Shown here: positions 1 to 6,918 of the stretch, one piece after another
Numbering within the stretch: the first letter of the stretch is position 1
Layout: each line of letters starts with the position of its first letter
Assembly: GCF_000964545.1 (NCBI RefSeq)
Contig: NZ_BBVD01000009.1
Coordinates: forward strand, 1 to 64,000
Reading direction: 5' to 3'
DNA from: Comamonas thiooxydans
GTDB lineage: Bacteria > Pseudomonadota > Gammaproteobacteria > Burkholderiales > Burkholderiaceae_C
Length of the DNA stretch: 64,000 nt
The notes under the pieces: model-generated
Told to the model about the DNA's origin: nothing
Database searches by the model: none
The model's input: the letters and a program-made list of their open reading frames with translations, nothing else
Program-made: the position numbers and the translations under genes

Positions 1-1
1 T

Positions 2-301
2 GAAGAGTTTGTGCTGCTATTGGCCGACATCACGCTGGAAGAGGCAGAACTCATAGCACAGCGAATCCAGCGTGACCTCGGGTCAAGAAATACCGTTCTT
101 CCAACTGGCCCCAAATTGACCATGAGCTTTGGAATTTCATTGATCACCAGGTCCCACCAGTTTGAACAAGCCATGAAGGAAGCCGATCGGCTCCTTTACC
201 AGGCCAAGAATGCGGGGCGTGATCGGGTTCATGTATCGGGAGTTTCCTATCCAGACATAGCTGTAGAAAATCATCAACAGTGGAACAGGCCTGTCGCTTA
301 G
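2..301 (+). CDS. Diguanylate cyclase, C-terminal part of GGDEF domain (5' end outside window)
   Basis: The first complete codons read E-E-F-V-L-L-L-A-D, so the window opens inside the GG(D/E)EF signature of a GGDEF domain. The remainder matches the end of this fold: a helix with many Glu and Arg residues, the TMSFGIS strand, and the closing AD-x-LLYQAKNAGRDRV segment. GGDEF proteins make cyclic di-GMP from two GTP. About 99 residues are visible and the stop is TAG at 299-301. Sensor domains and the start lie outside. Whether the gene is host or part of the mobile element to its right cannot be decided here. Confidence 0.85.
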   Translation, partial: EEFVLLLADITLEEAELIAQRIQRDLGSRNTVLPTGPKLTMSFGISLITRSHQFEQAMKEADRLLYQAKNAGRDRVHVSGVSYPDIAVENHQQWNRPVA

Positions 302-377
302 AAAGCCCGGGCATCTGATTCAATTCCCTTTTCAGTAAACGACAGAGCAGGTGACATCCTCGCCTGCCCACGAAAGG

Positions 378-572
378 TCATCCCACTCGTTCTTGAATCT
401 CGCGTTCAGCGGCTTCTAGAGCGCCGATTCGCGTCGGGCGGGTACCTTCGCTATTGTGAAAACCGGGAGACTCCCACCACCAACCACTCTCAACCCTCCC
501 TGTATCGATCAAAAAAATCTCCCCGTTCAACTCGAAAACGTGAGATTCCACCTCTGTCATTTGTAGTTCCAT
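378..572 (-). CDS. Small hypothetical protein of the left mobile element
   Basis: A 64-residue reading frame on the minus strand. The chosen ATG at 572 is preceded by GGGAGAGG two bases away; a longer frame from 641 lacks a good ribosome site. The product is acidic, has a WWW run near residues 31-33 and no membrane segment. I do not recognise the family. It lies opposite its plus-strand neighbours, like the gene at 1012-1251, which suggests single-gene cassettes in a phage accessory region. Confidence 0.45.
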   Translation of the reverse strand: MELQMTEVESHVFELNGEIFLIDTGRVESGWWWESPGFHNSEGTRPTRIGALEAAEREIQERVG

Positions 573-705
573 GACCTCTCCCGATTGCGAAGCTACATAG
601 TACTCAACCCACTCTAGCCAGCCGCCGCGGGCTTTCCGCATTACGAAGAAAGCGTACTAACAAGGAAGAAGCGTAAGCTTTCAGCCAAGTCACGGAGGAG
701 CGAAC

Positions 706-963
706 ATGACGAGCAATGCTTCAGTAACCGTACAAACATACCGCTACGAACTGTTGCCAGAAAACCTTCGCGCTGATTGGAAGATCATCGTTGACAGAGT
801 TCGCGCAGCCTATGACAGGAAGCCGGATTCGGCGATACAGCTGGAGAACGCTCGCCAGCATGGGTTCGGCTTTGTGCGCGCACTCGCGGCGGCTGGACTT
901 GTGACCGTGGCCGCCAAGGCAGACCTGATGGAGCTATTGATATACCCCAGATCGTCCTGCTAA
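706..963 (+). CDS. Small hypothetical phage-type protein
   Basis: An 85-residue protein with a clear GGAGG ribosome site eight bases before the ATG. It is predicted soluble with mixed charge and a helical middle (around residues 20-60). No known domain is recognised. A GC hairpin with a short T stretch follows directly at 976-996. Spacing, size and context fit phage early-region genes of unknown role. Confidence 0.6.
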   Translation: MTSNASVTVQTYRYELLPENLRADWKIIVDRVRAAYDRKPDSAIQLENARQHGFGFVRALAAAGLVTVAAKADLMELLIYPRSSC

Positions 964-975
964 CTACACAGCCCC

Positions 976-996
976 AGCCCGATGGCGCGGGCTTTA
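976..996. terminator. Short GC hairpin between convergent small genes
   Basis: AGCCCG and CGGGCT arms (976-981 / 988-993) with a six-base loop and TTTA after the plus-strand arm. It sits between the plus-strand gene ending at 963 and the minus-strand gene ending at 1012, so it may serve both. Confidence 0.5.
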
Positions 997-1011
997 AGAC
1001 CAACAGCAGCC

Positions 1012-1251
1012 TTACTCTGGATTTGGAGACGCAAGACACTGATCTAACCAATCGGCTGGTAGCTCCTTCATCAGCAAGATGTATTCCGCAGCGAGCTGCT
1101 CAGCGTGCAACTCCGTCTCGGCTTCCCCGACTTGAAAGTAGTGAGTCTCTCCACCCTGAGAACAGACCCCTACCCTGGCCGCATACATCGAATCGATTCC
1201 TGTCAGCGAAGCCGATGAAAACACCTGTAGACCCTGAATTGTCCGCTCCAT
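1012..1251 (-). CDS. Small hypothetical protein of the left mobile element
   Basis: A 79-residue frame on the minus strand. The start at 1251 is preceded by GGGGAGGAG with five intervening bases, a much better signal than the longer frame from 1347. The middle of the product is acidic and helical with a C-terminal LPADWLDQCL stretch. The pattern resembles small DUF proteins of phages, but no family is recognised. It is convergent with the gene at 706-963 and divergent from the Lar-like gene. Confidence 0.5.
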   Translation of the reverse strand: MERTIQGLQVFSSASLTGIDSMYAARVGVCSQGGETHYFQVGEAETELHAEQLAAEYILLMKELPADWLDQCLASPNPE

Positions 1252-1345
1252 AACCACTCCTCCCCAAAAAGAGGTACATCCTACTGTGATTGCCCCAGCC
1301 ACCGAAGTAAGTCCACGCGATCGCTGGCAAACCTTTCCGACCATC

Positions 1346-1370
1346 AAGCCCGCCGCCGCGGGCTTTTCTC
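1346..1370 (+). terminator. Rho-independent type hairpin before the Lar-like gene
   Basis: AAGCCCGC (1346-1353) pairs with GCGGGCTT (1358-1365) around a four-base loop, followed by TTCT. A shorter, similar GC hairpin with the same downstream bases occurs near 620-635. Confidence 0.55.
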
Positions 1371-1391
1371 ATTCTGGGAGCCATCGAAACA

Positions 1392-1895
1392 ATGACCAAC
1401 ACCAACAACCTGCTGCCCTGCCCCTTCTGCGGTGCCGAGCCGAAATATGAAGTCTGGAGCGACCGCAACTATCACAAAGCCGAGTGTGTGGATTGCGCCT
1501 TTGAATTCGACTACTGCCAAACCTATGAAGAACTTGAAGCATCGTGGAACAAGCGCGTTGCGCCCGCGCCCTGCCTGCAGCAGATTGAGGAGCCTGCCCC
1601 TGTGCAGGCAGACGCGCGGGATGCGGTTTGGTTGCAGCCCGCAGACATGGCCGCCCTGGAGCGCTTTGCAGAAACCACTGATGACGACCAGAGCTATGAC
1701 ATTGGCAAAGACTCTGTGCAGCGCTTGTCCAGCTTTGGATGCCTAAAAAACTGCGGCTTCGGTCGCTACGAAATCACATCTTTCGGCAGCTACCTTCTGA
1801 ATGACTGGGAGCGGGCGCGCATATTGCCCTTCACAACTCAAGCCGACCGCGATGCCGCACACCGCGCCGCTATCGCGGCAGTAAAGGGGGAGTGA
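1392..1895 (+). CDS. Lar-like restriction alleviation family protein
   Basis: A 167-residue protein. Residues 8-60 have the arrangement of the Lar family: LLPCPFCG at the N-terminus, a second pair C-x2-C (ECVDC) about 20 residues later, and a closing motif W-N-K-R. Four cysteines make one zinc site. Lar proteins of lambdoid phages dampen host type I restriction, but most annotated relatives have no tested role. The C-terminal two thirds (about residues 70-167) are not recognised and resemble phage proteins of unknown function. A GGGAG ribosome site precedes the ATG. The stop overlaps the next start (TGATG), implying translational coupling. Confidence 0.7.
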   Translation: MTNTNNLLPCPFCGAEPKYEVWSDRNYHKAECVDCAFEFDYCQTYEELEASWNKRVAPAPCLQQIEEPAPVQADARDAVWLQPADMAALERFAETTDDDQSYDIGKDSVQRLSSFGCLKNCGFGRYEITSFGSYLLNDWERARILPFTTQADRDAAHRAAIAAVKGE

Positions 1896-2137
1896 TGTCC
1901 AAAGCACACGACGATTTCAGCGCGGCATTCGACCGCTTTCTTGATGAAGTCGGGATTGCCGACGCCATGTCGGTTGCAACCGGCATGTTTGTCTCCTTGG
2001 TGGTTGGATACCTCAAGCACAAGGGCGAAGATACCAGCAAGCCCATCACCATCGACGGCGGCGATCAGCGCGATGTGACGATTCACCCGCCGAAATCGAC
2101 ACAGCGCGCCGCCCAGGTAGCGCAAGGGGGCCAGTGA
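1895..2137 (+). CDS. Small hypothetical phage protein
   Basis: An 80-residue protein starting at ATG 1895 inside the overlap TGATG with the Lar-like gene; GTG at 1892 is an alternative. GGGGGAG lies just upstream. The sequence has an acidic helical N-terminus, a short hydrophobic patch (about residues 25-40, VATGMFVSLVVGYL) and a polar C-terminus. No family is recognised. Its stop overlaps the next start in the same way, so 1392-2271 looks like one coupled operon. Confidence 0.6.
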   Translation: MSKAHDDFSAAFDRFLDEVGIADAMSVATGMFVSLVVGYLKHKGEDTSKPITIDGGDQRDVTIHPPKSTQRAAQVAQGGQ

Positions 2138-2271
2138 TGGGCGAGACGTGCCTATTTATTAGCCTCGGTGTAACTGTCCTGGCCGCGGCTTACTGCATAG
2201 GACGAGTTGACGGCTACTGGAAGCGCGCAGAAGAAGAACGGTGCGCCCCGGCGAATCAGTCCGAAGGTTGA
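2137..2271 (+). CDS. 44-residue putative small membrane protein
   Basis: This frame starts at ATG 2137 in a TGATG overlap with the preceding gene, with GGGGG shortly upstream. Residues 5-22 (CLFISLGVTVLAAAYCIG) form one hydrophobic segment followed by a charged tail rich in Lys, Arg and Glu. Tight coupling to two upstream genes is the main reason to believe it. Its last 16 bases overlap the end of the convergent zinc-ribbon gene. No function can be named. Confidence 0.5.
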   Translation: MGETCLFISLGVTVLAAAYCIGRVDGYWKRAEEERCAPANQSEG

Positions 2272-2510
2272 GCAAGGGCAATGCCCTCGCCTGACTTATC
2301 CACGTTCTCCAGCTTATTCCTGTGCTCACACCCCGGGCACAGGAAGTAGCAGCCGTCTGCATCCACTTCTGGATCAACGGCACTGAACATCACAAGCAAG
2401 CCGCATTTTTTGCATTTCCACATACGAACTCCATCCAATGGTCTTCGTGACCAGAATAGCGCCAAGTAGTGCTTGTATGACTTGCACTTATCACAGAAGC
2501 TTTGGATCAT
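2256..2510 (-). CDS. Small zinc-ribbon-like hypothetical protein
   Basis: An 84-residue protein with cysteine pairs C-D-K-C (6-9), C-K-K-C (33-36) and C-P-G-C near residue 60, suggesting one or two zinc ribbons. An internal ATG (M30, before W-K-C-K-K-C) has a better ribosome site (GGAG, five bases away) and would give a 55-residue form; the longer form keeps the first Cys pair. No enzyme motif is visible. Orientation opposite to the neighbouring coupled genes suggests an independent cassette. Confidence 0.5.
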   Translation of the reverse strand: MIQSFCDKCKSYKHYLALFWSRRPLDGVRMWKCKKCGLLVMFSAVDPEVDADGCYFLCPGCEHRNKLENVDKSGEGIALAQPSD

Positions 2511-2574
2511 CTCAGCGCGCCGAGTCTGAGCGGATGAGTTGCGAACACTTCTAATACTTTTGAGGGTACTAAAT

Positions 2575-3555
2575 ATGAGAAAGCTAGCGACTTTAGTTAT
2601 AGGGATAGCTGTTTCCTCCTTTGCCTATGCAGCCAAAGAATGTCCAATTTCATGGACCGGAGAAATTGGCTATGGAGCAGGAGTCCGCCTCGGCGTTGAC
2701 ACAATCATTTTCACGCCTTTGAGAGACAAGATTCTCACGACACAAGAACTAGAGACCTTTTACAAGTACGTCAATCAAGGACTGATTGATGCAAAAAGCA
2801 CCGGGTACTTTGCATCTGGTCAATACTTCACGAAAACTGACGACGGAAGAATAAAAGGTGAACTCTATGCGAGTGGGCGCCCCGCCGCAGAAGGTAATGC
2901 CAATACAAGCCTGAGCGGTTCTCAGCCTCCTCAAGGAATTAGCATTAACTCGACCACCGACCGCGACCAGTGGGTCATTCAGTTGGCACAAGGTCGTCTC
3001 GCAGCTTACGAATGCCACCGCAATCAAGGTTGGCCAAGCGCAACCGACTATGTCGCCCCAAGTAAAGCGAGTGCAGCGAAAGACAGCTCTGGTCAATCGG
3101 CCGAGCGCAGCCGCAACGAAGCCAAGAGGCTCGATGACAAACAGGAAGCGAACTTCTCAGCCATCCTTGAACAAGGTGAAGAAGTTATGAAGTCCGAAGC
3201 CAATCGCAGCAATGGTCCAAGAAATCAGGTGTTCTTGCCTCAGAAATCCCAATGCCTGCGAGTGATAGATGTTGCCCAGGATAAAACGGTTAAGAGCATG
3301 TACTGGTATGCAATCCAGAACACCTGCAAGGAGCCCCTGCAGGCGTACTGGTGCGCTGGAGAAAAATCGGACTGCAAACAGCCGAAACAAGCTGCCGTGA
3401 TCAAGCCAGGTGGAAAAGAGCGCAGTTGGATGGATAGTTCAACCGGAAAACAGGGTGTGCAGTTTTACGGCACAGCCTGTAGTGCGAAGTTCAAAGGCCG
3501 TCAGGTTTACTACGACAAGCAGCGCGCTGAATGCTGGGCTTTGGATTCAGACTAA
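2575..3555 (+). CDS. Secreted hypothetical protein carried by the left element
   Basis: A 326-residue protein. The start at ATG 2575 gives a classical signal peptide (Met-Arg-Lys, hydrophobic core, then S-F-A-Y-A/A-K-E-C). GAGGG lies eight bases before it. Cysteines are spread along the mature part, including a C-terminal cluster (about residues 230-320) of five or six that could form disulfides in the periplasm. The C-terminal region (W-Y-A-I-Q-N-T-C ... Y-W-C) resembles small secreted domains of unknown function. A Ser/Lys/Glu-rich linker lies near residues 170-210. It is a cargo-type gene, and no function can be given. Confidence 0.6.
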   Translation: MRKLATLVIGIAVSSFAYAAKECPISWTGEIGYGAGVRLGVDTIIFTPLRDKILTTQELETFYKYVNQGLIDAKSTGYFASGQYFTKTDDGRIKGELYASGRPAAEGNANTSLSGSQPPQGISINSTTDRDQWVIQLAQGRLAAYECHRNQGWPSATDYVAPSKASAAKDSSGQSAERSRNEAKRLDDKQEANFSAILEQGEEVMKSEANRSNGPRNQVFLPQKSQCLRVIDVAQDKTVKSMYWYAIQNTCKEPLQAYWCAGEKSDCKQPKQAAVIKPGGKERSWMDSSTGKQGVQFYGTACSAKFKGRQVYYDKQRAECWALDSD

Positions 3556-3588
3556 GCACCGGGCTAGATCAACTGAATCAATGTACGC

Positions 3589-3617
3589 AACCCCGCCACA
3601 GAGCGGGGTTCTTCATT
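3589..3617 (+). terminator. Rho-independent terminator
   Basis: AACCCCGC (3589-3596) pairs with GCGGGGTT (3603-3610), followed by CTTCATTT. It lies between the secreted-protein gene and the Gp37/Gp68 gene. Confidence 0.65.
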
Positions 3618-3630
3618 TCTGGAGGGCCAG

Positions 3631-4629
3631 ATGGCCGAAAACACCAAGATCGAGTGGACAGACCACACGTTTAACCCCTGGGAAGGCTGCCAGAAGGTAG
3701 GCCCGGGTTGCGACCACTGCTACGCCGAAACCCGCAATGCCCGCTTTGCTGGTGGCCAGGCAGTGAACTGGGGGCCTGGTGCGCCGCGCCGCCTGACCAG
3801 CGCCGGCAACTGGAAAAAGCCTCTGGCCTGGAATGCCAACCATGAAGCCTTCTTTGCAGAGCACGGCCGCCGTCAGCGCGTGTTCTGCGCGTCTCTGGCC
3901 GATGTGTTCGACAACGCGGTAAACACGAGCTGGCGCATTGCCCTGTTCGGCCTGATTCTGAAAACGCCGCACCTTGACTGGCTGCTGCTGACCAAGCGCA
4001 TAGGCAACGTGAATCCCATGCTTGACGAGATGGCCCACGGCAATGACCCAGACCTGAGCCTGCTGGACATGATGCCGTTGCCCAATGTCTGGATCGGGGC
4101 CACGGTGGTGAATCAGGAAGAGGCAGACCGCGACATTCCCAAGCTGCTGGCCGTGCCTGCCAAGGTGCGCTTCCTAAGCATGGAGCCACTGCTGGGGCCG
4201 GTGAACTTGGAGCAAGCGTGTGATTTGGCTGAGGCACAAGTCTGCAAAGGGACATGGCGGGACATGGCCGACCCCATCAAATGCGCAGCAGCACTACGCC
4301 GTGGAAGTGTGGCCTTGCTGGACTGGGTGATCGTCGGTGGCGAGTCCGGGCCCGGCTCGCGCCCCATGCACCCCGACTGGGCGCGCTCCCTGCGCGATCA
4401 GTGCCAGGACGCCGGCACGGACATTCTTTTCAAGCAGTGGGGCGACTGGATGCCCGGCGAAAAGGAAGGCGACACCGTGAAGCTGACTTTCCCAGCAGCA
4501 GGACCACACGGCCCAGCGAACCCCGAGTTCTACGACTGGCCAGACGGTACGTGCGCGGCCCGCGTCGGTAAGAAGGCCGCTGGCCGCCTGCTCGATGGCC
4601 GCACCTGGGACGAGTTCCCACATACCTGA
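3631..4629 (+). CDS. Phage Gp37/Gp68 family protein (DUF5131)
   Basis: A 332-residue protein. The N-terminus (I-E-W-T-D-H-T-F-N-P-W-E-G-C then G-P-G-C-x2-C-Y-A) is diagnostic for the Gp37/Gp68 family found in mycobacteriophages and many prophages. The C-x-C spacing resembles the iron-sulphur site of radical SAM enzymes, to which this family is thought to be related, but the reaction is not established. The middle LLLTKR and the C-terminal WVIVGGESGPGSRPMHPDW block are also typical. Full family length. GGAGGG precedes the ATG. Hairpins on either side make it a stand-alone transcription unit. Confidence 0.85.
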   Translation: MAENTKIEWTDHTFNPWEGCQKVGPGCDHCYAETRNARFAGGQAVNWGPGAPRRLTSAGNWKKPLAWNANHEAFFAEHGRRQRVFCASLADVFDNAVNTSWRIALFGLILKTPHLDWLLLTKRIGNVNPMLDEMAHGNDPDLSLLDMMPLPNVWIGATVVNQEEADRDIPKLLAVPAKVRFLSMEPLLGPVNLEQACDLAEAQVCKGTWRDMADPIKCAAALRRGSVALLDWVIVGGESGPGSRPMHPDWARSLRDQCQDAGTDILFKQWGDWMPGEKEGDTVKLTFPAAGPHGPANPEFYDWPDGTCAARVGKKAAGRLLDGRTWDEFPHT

Positions 4630-4635
4630 CAACCA

Positions 4636-4663
4636 GCCCCGCCAATGAGCGGGGTTCTTTTTT
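4636..4663 (+). terminator. Rho-independent terminator after the Gp37/Gp68 gene
   Basis: CCCCGC (4637-4642) pairs with GCGGGG (4649-4654), followed by TTCTTTTTT. Confidence 0.75.
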
Positions 4664-4674
4664 GGACAACTCAA

Positions 4675-4848
4675 ATGAAGATCGTTGAATACATCCTCAT
4701 TGCTTGCATCATTCTGCTTGTCGTCCTCGCAGTCTTGAAATGGACGGAAAACAATGAATTTGATGATTCCTGTACGGCTCGCGGCGGCGTTTCCGTGAGG
4801 GGTATTCGGGGATTGCAGTGCATCAGCCGCGATTCCCTCAAGCCATGA
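4675..4848 (+). CDS. Small single-pass membrane protein
   Basis: A 57-residue protein from ATG 4675. Residues 4-25 form a strongly hydrophobic helix rich in Ile, Leu and Val; the remainder is polar with two cysteines (about residues 36 and 50). The stop overlaps the next start (ATGA at 4845-4848). Small phage membrane proteins of this kind are common near early genes. No specific function can be assigned. Confidence 0.5.
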   Translation: MKIVEYILIACIILLVVLAVLKWTENNEFDDSCTARGGVSVRGIRGLQCISRDSLKP

Positions 4849-5057
4849 CTGCCAGCACGGTAGGCCTGCCAGAAGACAAGACCTACATAGCCCACCACTT
4901 CAACTGCCCTACCTGCTGCGCTGCCGGTCTATCCGGTGGCAAGCAGGCGCGCTGCGCCGATGGCCAGCACCTATGGGACCTGTACCTGCAGGCATTCCAA
5001 GCGCTAACCGCTACTTCGCATCCTCTGAGAAAACACAAAGCCCCGAGAGGGGCTTAA
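4845..5057 (+). CDS. Small cysteine-containing hypothetical protein
   Basis: A 70-residue protein whose ATG at 4845 overlaps the preceding stop. It contains F-N-C-P-T-C-C and a later Cys-Ala-Asp-Gly-Gln-His, which may bind metal. Phage proteins of similar layout occur near excisionase genes, but I do not recognise this one. The stop codon is embedded in the hairpin at 5039-5054, so terminator and gene end overlap. Confidence 0.5.
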   Translation: MTASTVGLPEDKTYIAHHFNCPTCCAAGLSGGKQARCADGQHLWDLYLQAFQALTATSHPLRKHKAPRGA

Positions 5058-5060
5058 CTT
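5039..5060 (+). terminator. Hairpin overlapping a gene end
   Basis: AGCCCC (5039-5044), loop GAGA, GGGGCT (5049-5054), then TAACTTTT. It separates the small Cys protein from the excisionase-like gene. Confidence 0.5.
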
Positions 5061-5071
5061 TTGATAGCACT

Positions 5072-5323
5072 ATGACCAAAGCCACAAACAATTTCACCTG
5101 CTCCGTCACAGAAGCGGCCGAGATTCTTCAGGTGCATAGTTCCACCGTTGAAAAGCTCATTGCCGGCGGTGAGCTGCCGGCCGGCCGCATTGGTCGCGCC
5201 TACGTGATGCGAACCAGTGATGTGCACAGATATGCAGAAAAAGTCATCCTTGACCAGACCGCCGAGCGGCTTACCAAAGGTCATCGGCCAAGGTCGATCC
5301 GCGCAAGTTTGCGTATCGCATGA
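5072..5323 (+). CDS. Excisionase-family helix-turn-helix protein
   Basis: An 83-residue protein starting at ATG 5072; a longer frame from 4973 would run through the preceding terminator. Residues 10-60 fit the MerR/excisionase-type HTH (HTH_17): S-V-T-E-A-A-E-I-L-Q-V-H-S-S-T-V, then a wing with A-G-R-I-G-R and R-T-S-D-V. Such proteins bind near the att site and direct integrase towards excision, or act as small regulators. The last 53 bases overlap the integrase 3' end on the other strand, so the two genes are convergent and transcription of one can oppose the other. Confidence 0.7.
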   Translation: MTKATNNFTCSVTEAAEILQVHSSTVEKLIAGGELPAGRIGRAYVMRTSDVHRYAEKVILDQTAERLTKGHRPRSIRASLRIA

Positions 5324-6395
5324 GCATTCGGTGGCTCTTGTGGCCGGTAATTTTCATGATCTGCGTCTCGCTGAGTTTGGTGCGCTCAAACAAGCGACTC
5401 GTCGCCTCGTGGCGCAGATCATGGAACAGCAACCCCTTCGCGCCAGCGAGCTCAAAAATATCCACGAACAGCCGCGACAAGAAATCAGTCGTGTCATTCA
5501 GCACTTTCGGTGACTCTTCCCCCTGCAGGAAGGGGAACACCAAATCAGCAGGGTCGGCATCACTTGGCTGGAACGCGCGCAGTTCCGCCAGTGCCACAGA
5601 CGACAACGGAACTTGCCGTTTGTCCCCGTTTTTGGTCTTGTCCAGGAAAACTGTCTTTTGGGGCAGATCCACCTGGCTCCAGCGCAGCGTATACATTTCG
5701 CGCATCCGCATCGCAGTCTCCACAGCCAGCACTGTGATGCACCTCAACGCCACTTTGTCCCGCCGCCCCTCGAGCACCAGGGGCCGCTGAGTGCGGGGCA
5801 GCACACCCGTGGCGATCACTTCCAAGATTTTTTCCCACTCGCCGGGCTCAAGGCGCCGGTCCCGTTCGTTGTCTTTTCGTTGCACTCCCGCCACGGCCGC
5901 ATCAGCCTTGGTGTATTGAGCGTAGCCGCTTGGCAGCGAACGAAGCGCATGGTCAGGCATCGTGAGGAAGCCTTTGCGCATGCCCCAGTCCGTGGCGCGA
6001 GCGAGTGCGCCGACCTTCGCGTGAATCGTAGTGGGCGCTACCTTATCAATGCGCTTCATCTTAGCGATCCATTGATCCACCCAAGCAGCATTGATTTCAG
6101 TCAAGCGCACCGTGCCGAGGACCGGCAGGATGGTTTTCAGCGACGCTATATCTTTGGGCGAGGGATGGGCCTCGCGCTCGTAATCGCCAACGAGATCAGC
6201 GATGGTCAAAACCTGTTCGGTCTTTTGATGCTCAAGAGGAACGATGCCGCGCGCCAGCAACGCCTCCAACTTGACCGCATATGCATCGCCTTCCGCCTCT
6301 GTGGAAAACGTGAGATACAGCGGCTTGTCCAGGACACCCTTCCTTTTGAAGACGTACTGCCACGATCCATTTGCGAACTGTTTCTTGCCTGCCAT
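5271..6395 (-). CDS. Tyrosine recombinase / integrase of the left element
   Basis: A 374-residue integrase with the two-domain plan: N-terminal arm/core-binding region (about 1-170) and catalytic domain (about 180-374). Active-site residues are visible: R230 in E-T-A-M-R-x-R-E, a likely K255 in D-K-T-K-N-G, H325-x-x-R328 in H-D-L-R-H, H352 in G-H-K-S and the nucleophile Y361 in M-R-Y-A-N. All are present, so the enzyme is probably active. It points away from tRNA-Val, with about 160 bp of repeat-bearing DNA between. That places the attachment site at or next to the tRNA 3' end. Its start (MAGKKQFANG) is the only reasonable one. Confidence 0.93.
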   Translation of the reverse strand: MAGKKQFANGSWQYVFKRKGVLDKPLYLTFSTEAEGDAYAVKLEALLARGIVPLEHQKTEQVLTIADLVGDYEREAHPSPKDIASLKTILPVLGTVRLTEINAAWVDQWIAKMKRIDKVAPTTIHAKVGALARATDWGMRKGFLTMPDHALRSLPSGYAQYTKADAAVAGVQRKDNERDRRLEPGEWEKILEVIATGVLPRTQRPLVLEGRRDKVALRCITVLAVETAMRMREMYTLRWSQVDLPQKTVFLDKTKNGDKRQVPLSSVALAELRAFQPSDADPADLVFPFLQGEESPKVLNDTTDFLSRLFVDIFELAGAKGLLFHDLRHEATSRLFERTKLSETQIMKITGHKSHRMLMRYANLRGSTLADDLW

Positions 6396-6435
6396 CTAGC
6401 CTCCCAAAAAGGAGCGCCATACTAATCCCTGCAGA

Positions 6436-6498
6436 GTTGGTAGACAACGATTTTCAGTTGGTAGAGGCGGCTTGTGGCGGCTATTCGGGTTGGTAGAG
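6436..6498 (+). repeat. Three direct repeats GTTGGTAGA spaced 21 and 32 bp
   Basis: Copies start at 6436, 6457 and 6489. Copies two and three extend to GTTGGTAGAG. The spacings equal two and three helical turns, so all three face the same side of the DNA. They sit between the integrase start and the tRNA, where arm-type integrase sites or excisionase/repressor operators are expected. The same nine bases occur in the D-arm of tRNA-Val, in inverted orientation. Confidence 0.7.
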
Positions 6499-6510
6499 AG
6501 GACAAAGAAA

Positions 6511-6536
6511 AAGGGCTTAGATCGCTCTAAGCCCTT
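6511..6536 (-). terminator. Terminator downstream of tRNA-Val
   Basis: A perfect 11-bp stem (6511-6521 with 6526-6536) with a four-base loop. On the minus strand it is followed by TTTTTCTTT, so it ends the hupB-tRNA transcript. It lies on the element side of the tRNA and could have been brought by the element. Confidence 0.85.
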
Positions 6537-6555
6537 GATTTCTTTAGTTTTTTAG

Positions 6556-6631
6556 TGGTGGGTCCTGACGGTCTCGAACCGCCGACCTACTCCGTGTAAA
6601 GGAGCCGCTCTACCAACTGAGCTAAGGACCC
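6556..6631 (-). tRNA. tRNA-Val(TAC)
   Basis: 76 nt read on the minus strand. The acceptor arms GGGTCCT and AGGACCC pair fully, followed by an encoded ACCA. The D-arm contains AGTTGGTAGAG. The anticodon loop T-T-TAC-A-C on a GCTCC/GGAGT stem gives anticodon TAC (valine). The T-arm contains GGTTCGAGACC. It lies 14 bp after hupB and is probably cotranscribed with it. Its 3' end faces the integrase, so it is the likely attachment gene and is restored intact. Confidence 0.97.
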
Positions 6632-6645
6632 ACTAAAACTGGGTG

Positions 6646-6918
6646 TCAGTTCAGAGCATCTTTCAATGCTTTGCCCGGACGGAATTTAGGCACCTTGGCC
6701 GCTTTGATCTTGATGGAATCGCCGGTGCGAGGATTACGACCGGTGCGAGCTGCACGCTTGCCAACAGCAAATGTGCCAAAACCAACAAGCGATACTGTAC
6801 CACCTTTTTTCAGTGTTTTCTTCACTGCGTCGATCGTAGAGTCCAGTGCACGCGCAGCTGCGGCCTTGGAAATATCGGCGTTGTTAGCGATGTGCTCAAT
6901 CAGTTCGGTTTTATTCAC
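6646..6918 (-). CDS. hupB: DNA-binding protein HU
   Basis: A 90-residue HU-family nucleoid protein, full length. It starts at GTG 6918 behind GAGAGGC; the N-terminus then reads N-K-T-E-L-I-E-H-I as in other HU proteins, and an upstream extension to 6960 is not supported. The signature V-G-F-G-T-F followed by the arm R-T-G-R-N-P-R-T-G and the ending I-K-I-K-A-A-K-V-P-K-F-R-P-G-K are typical. HU dimers bend and compact DNA without strong sequence specificity and also assist phage site-specific recombination. Confidence 0.96.
   Translation of the reverse strand: MNKTELIEHIANNADISKAAAARALDSTIDAVKKTLKKGGTVSLVGFGTFAVGKRAARTGRNPRTGDSIKIKAAKVPKFRPGKALKDALN

Noticed and set aside
302..377. A left attachment site copy of the tRNA-Val 3' end
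   Set aside because: No stretch here matches the tRNA 3' part well enough; the element end must lie elsewhere or be degraded.
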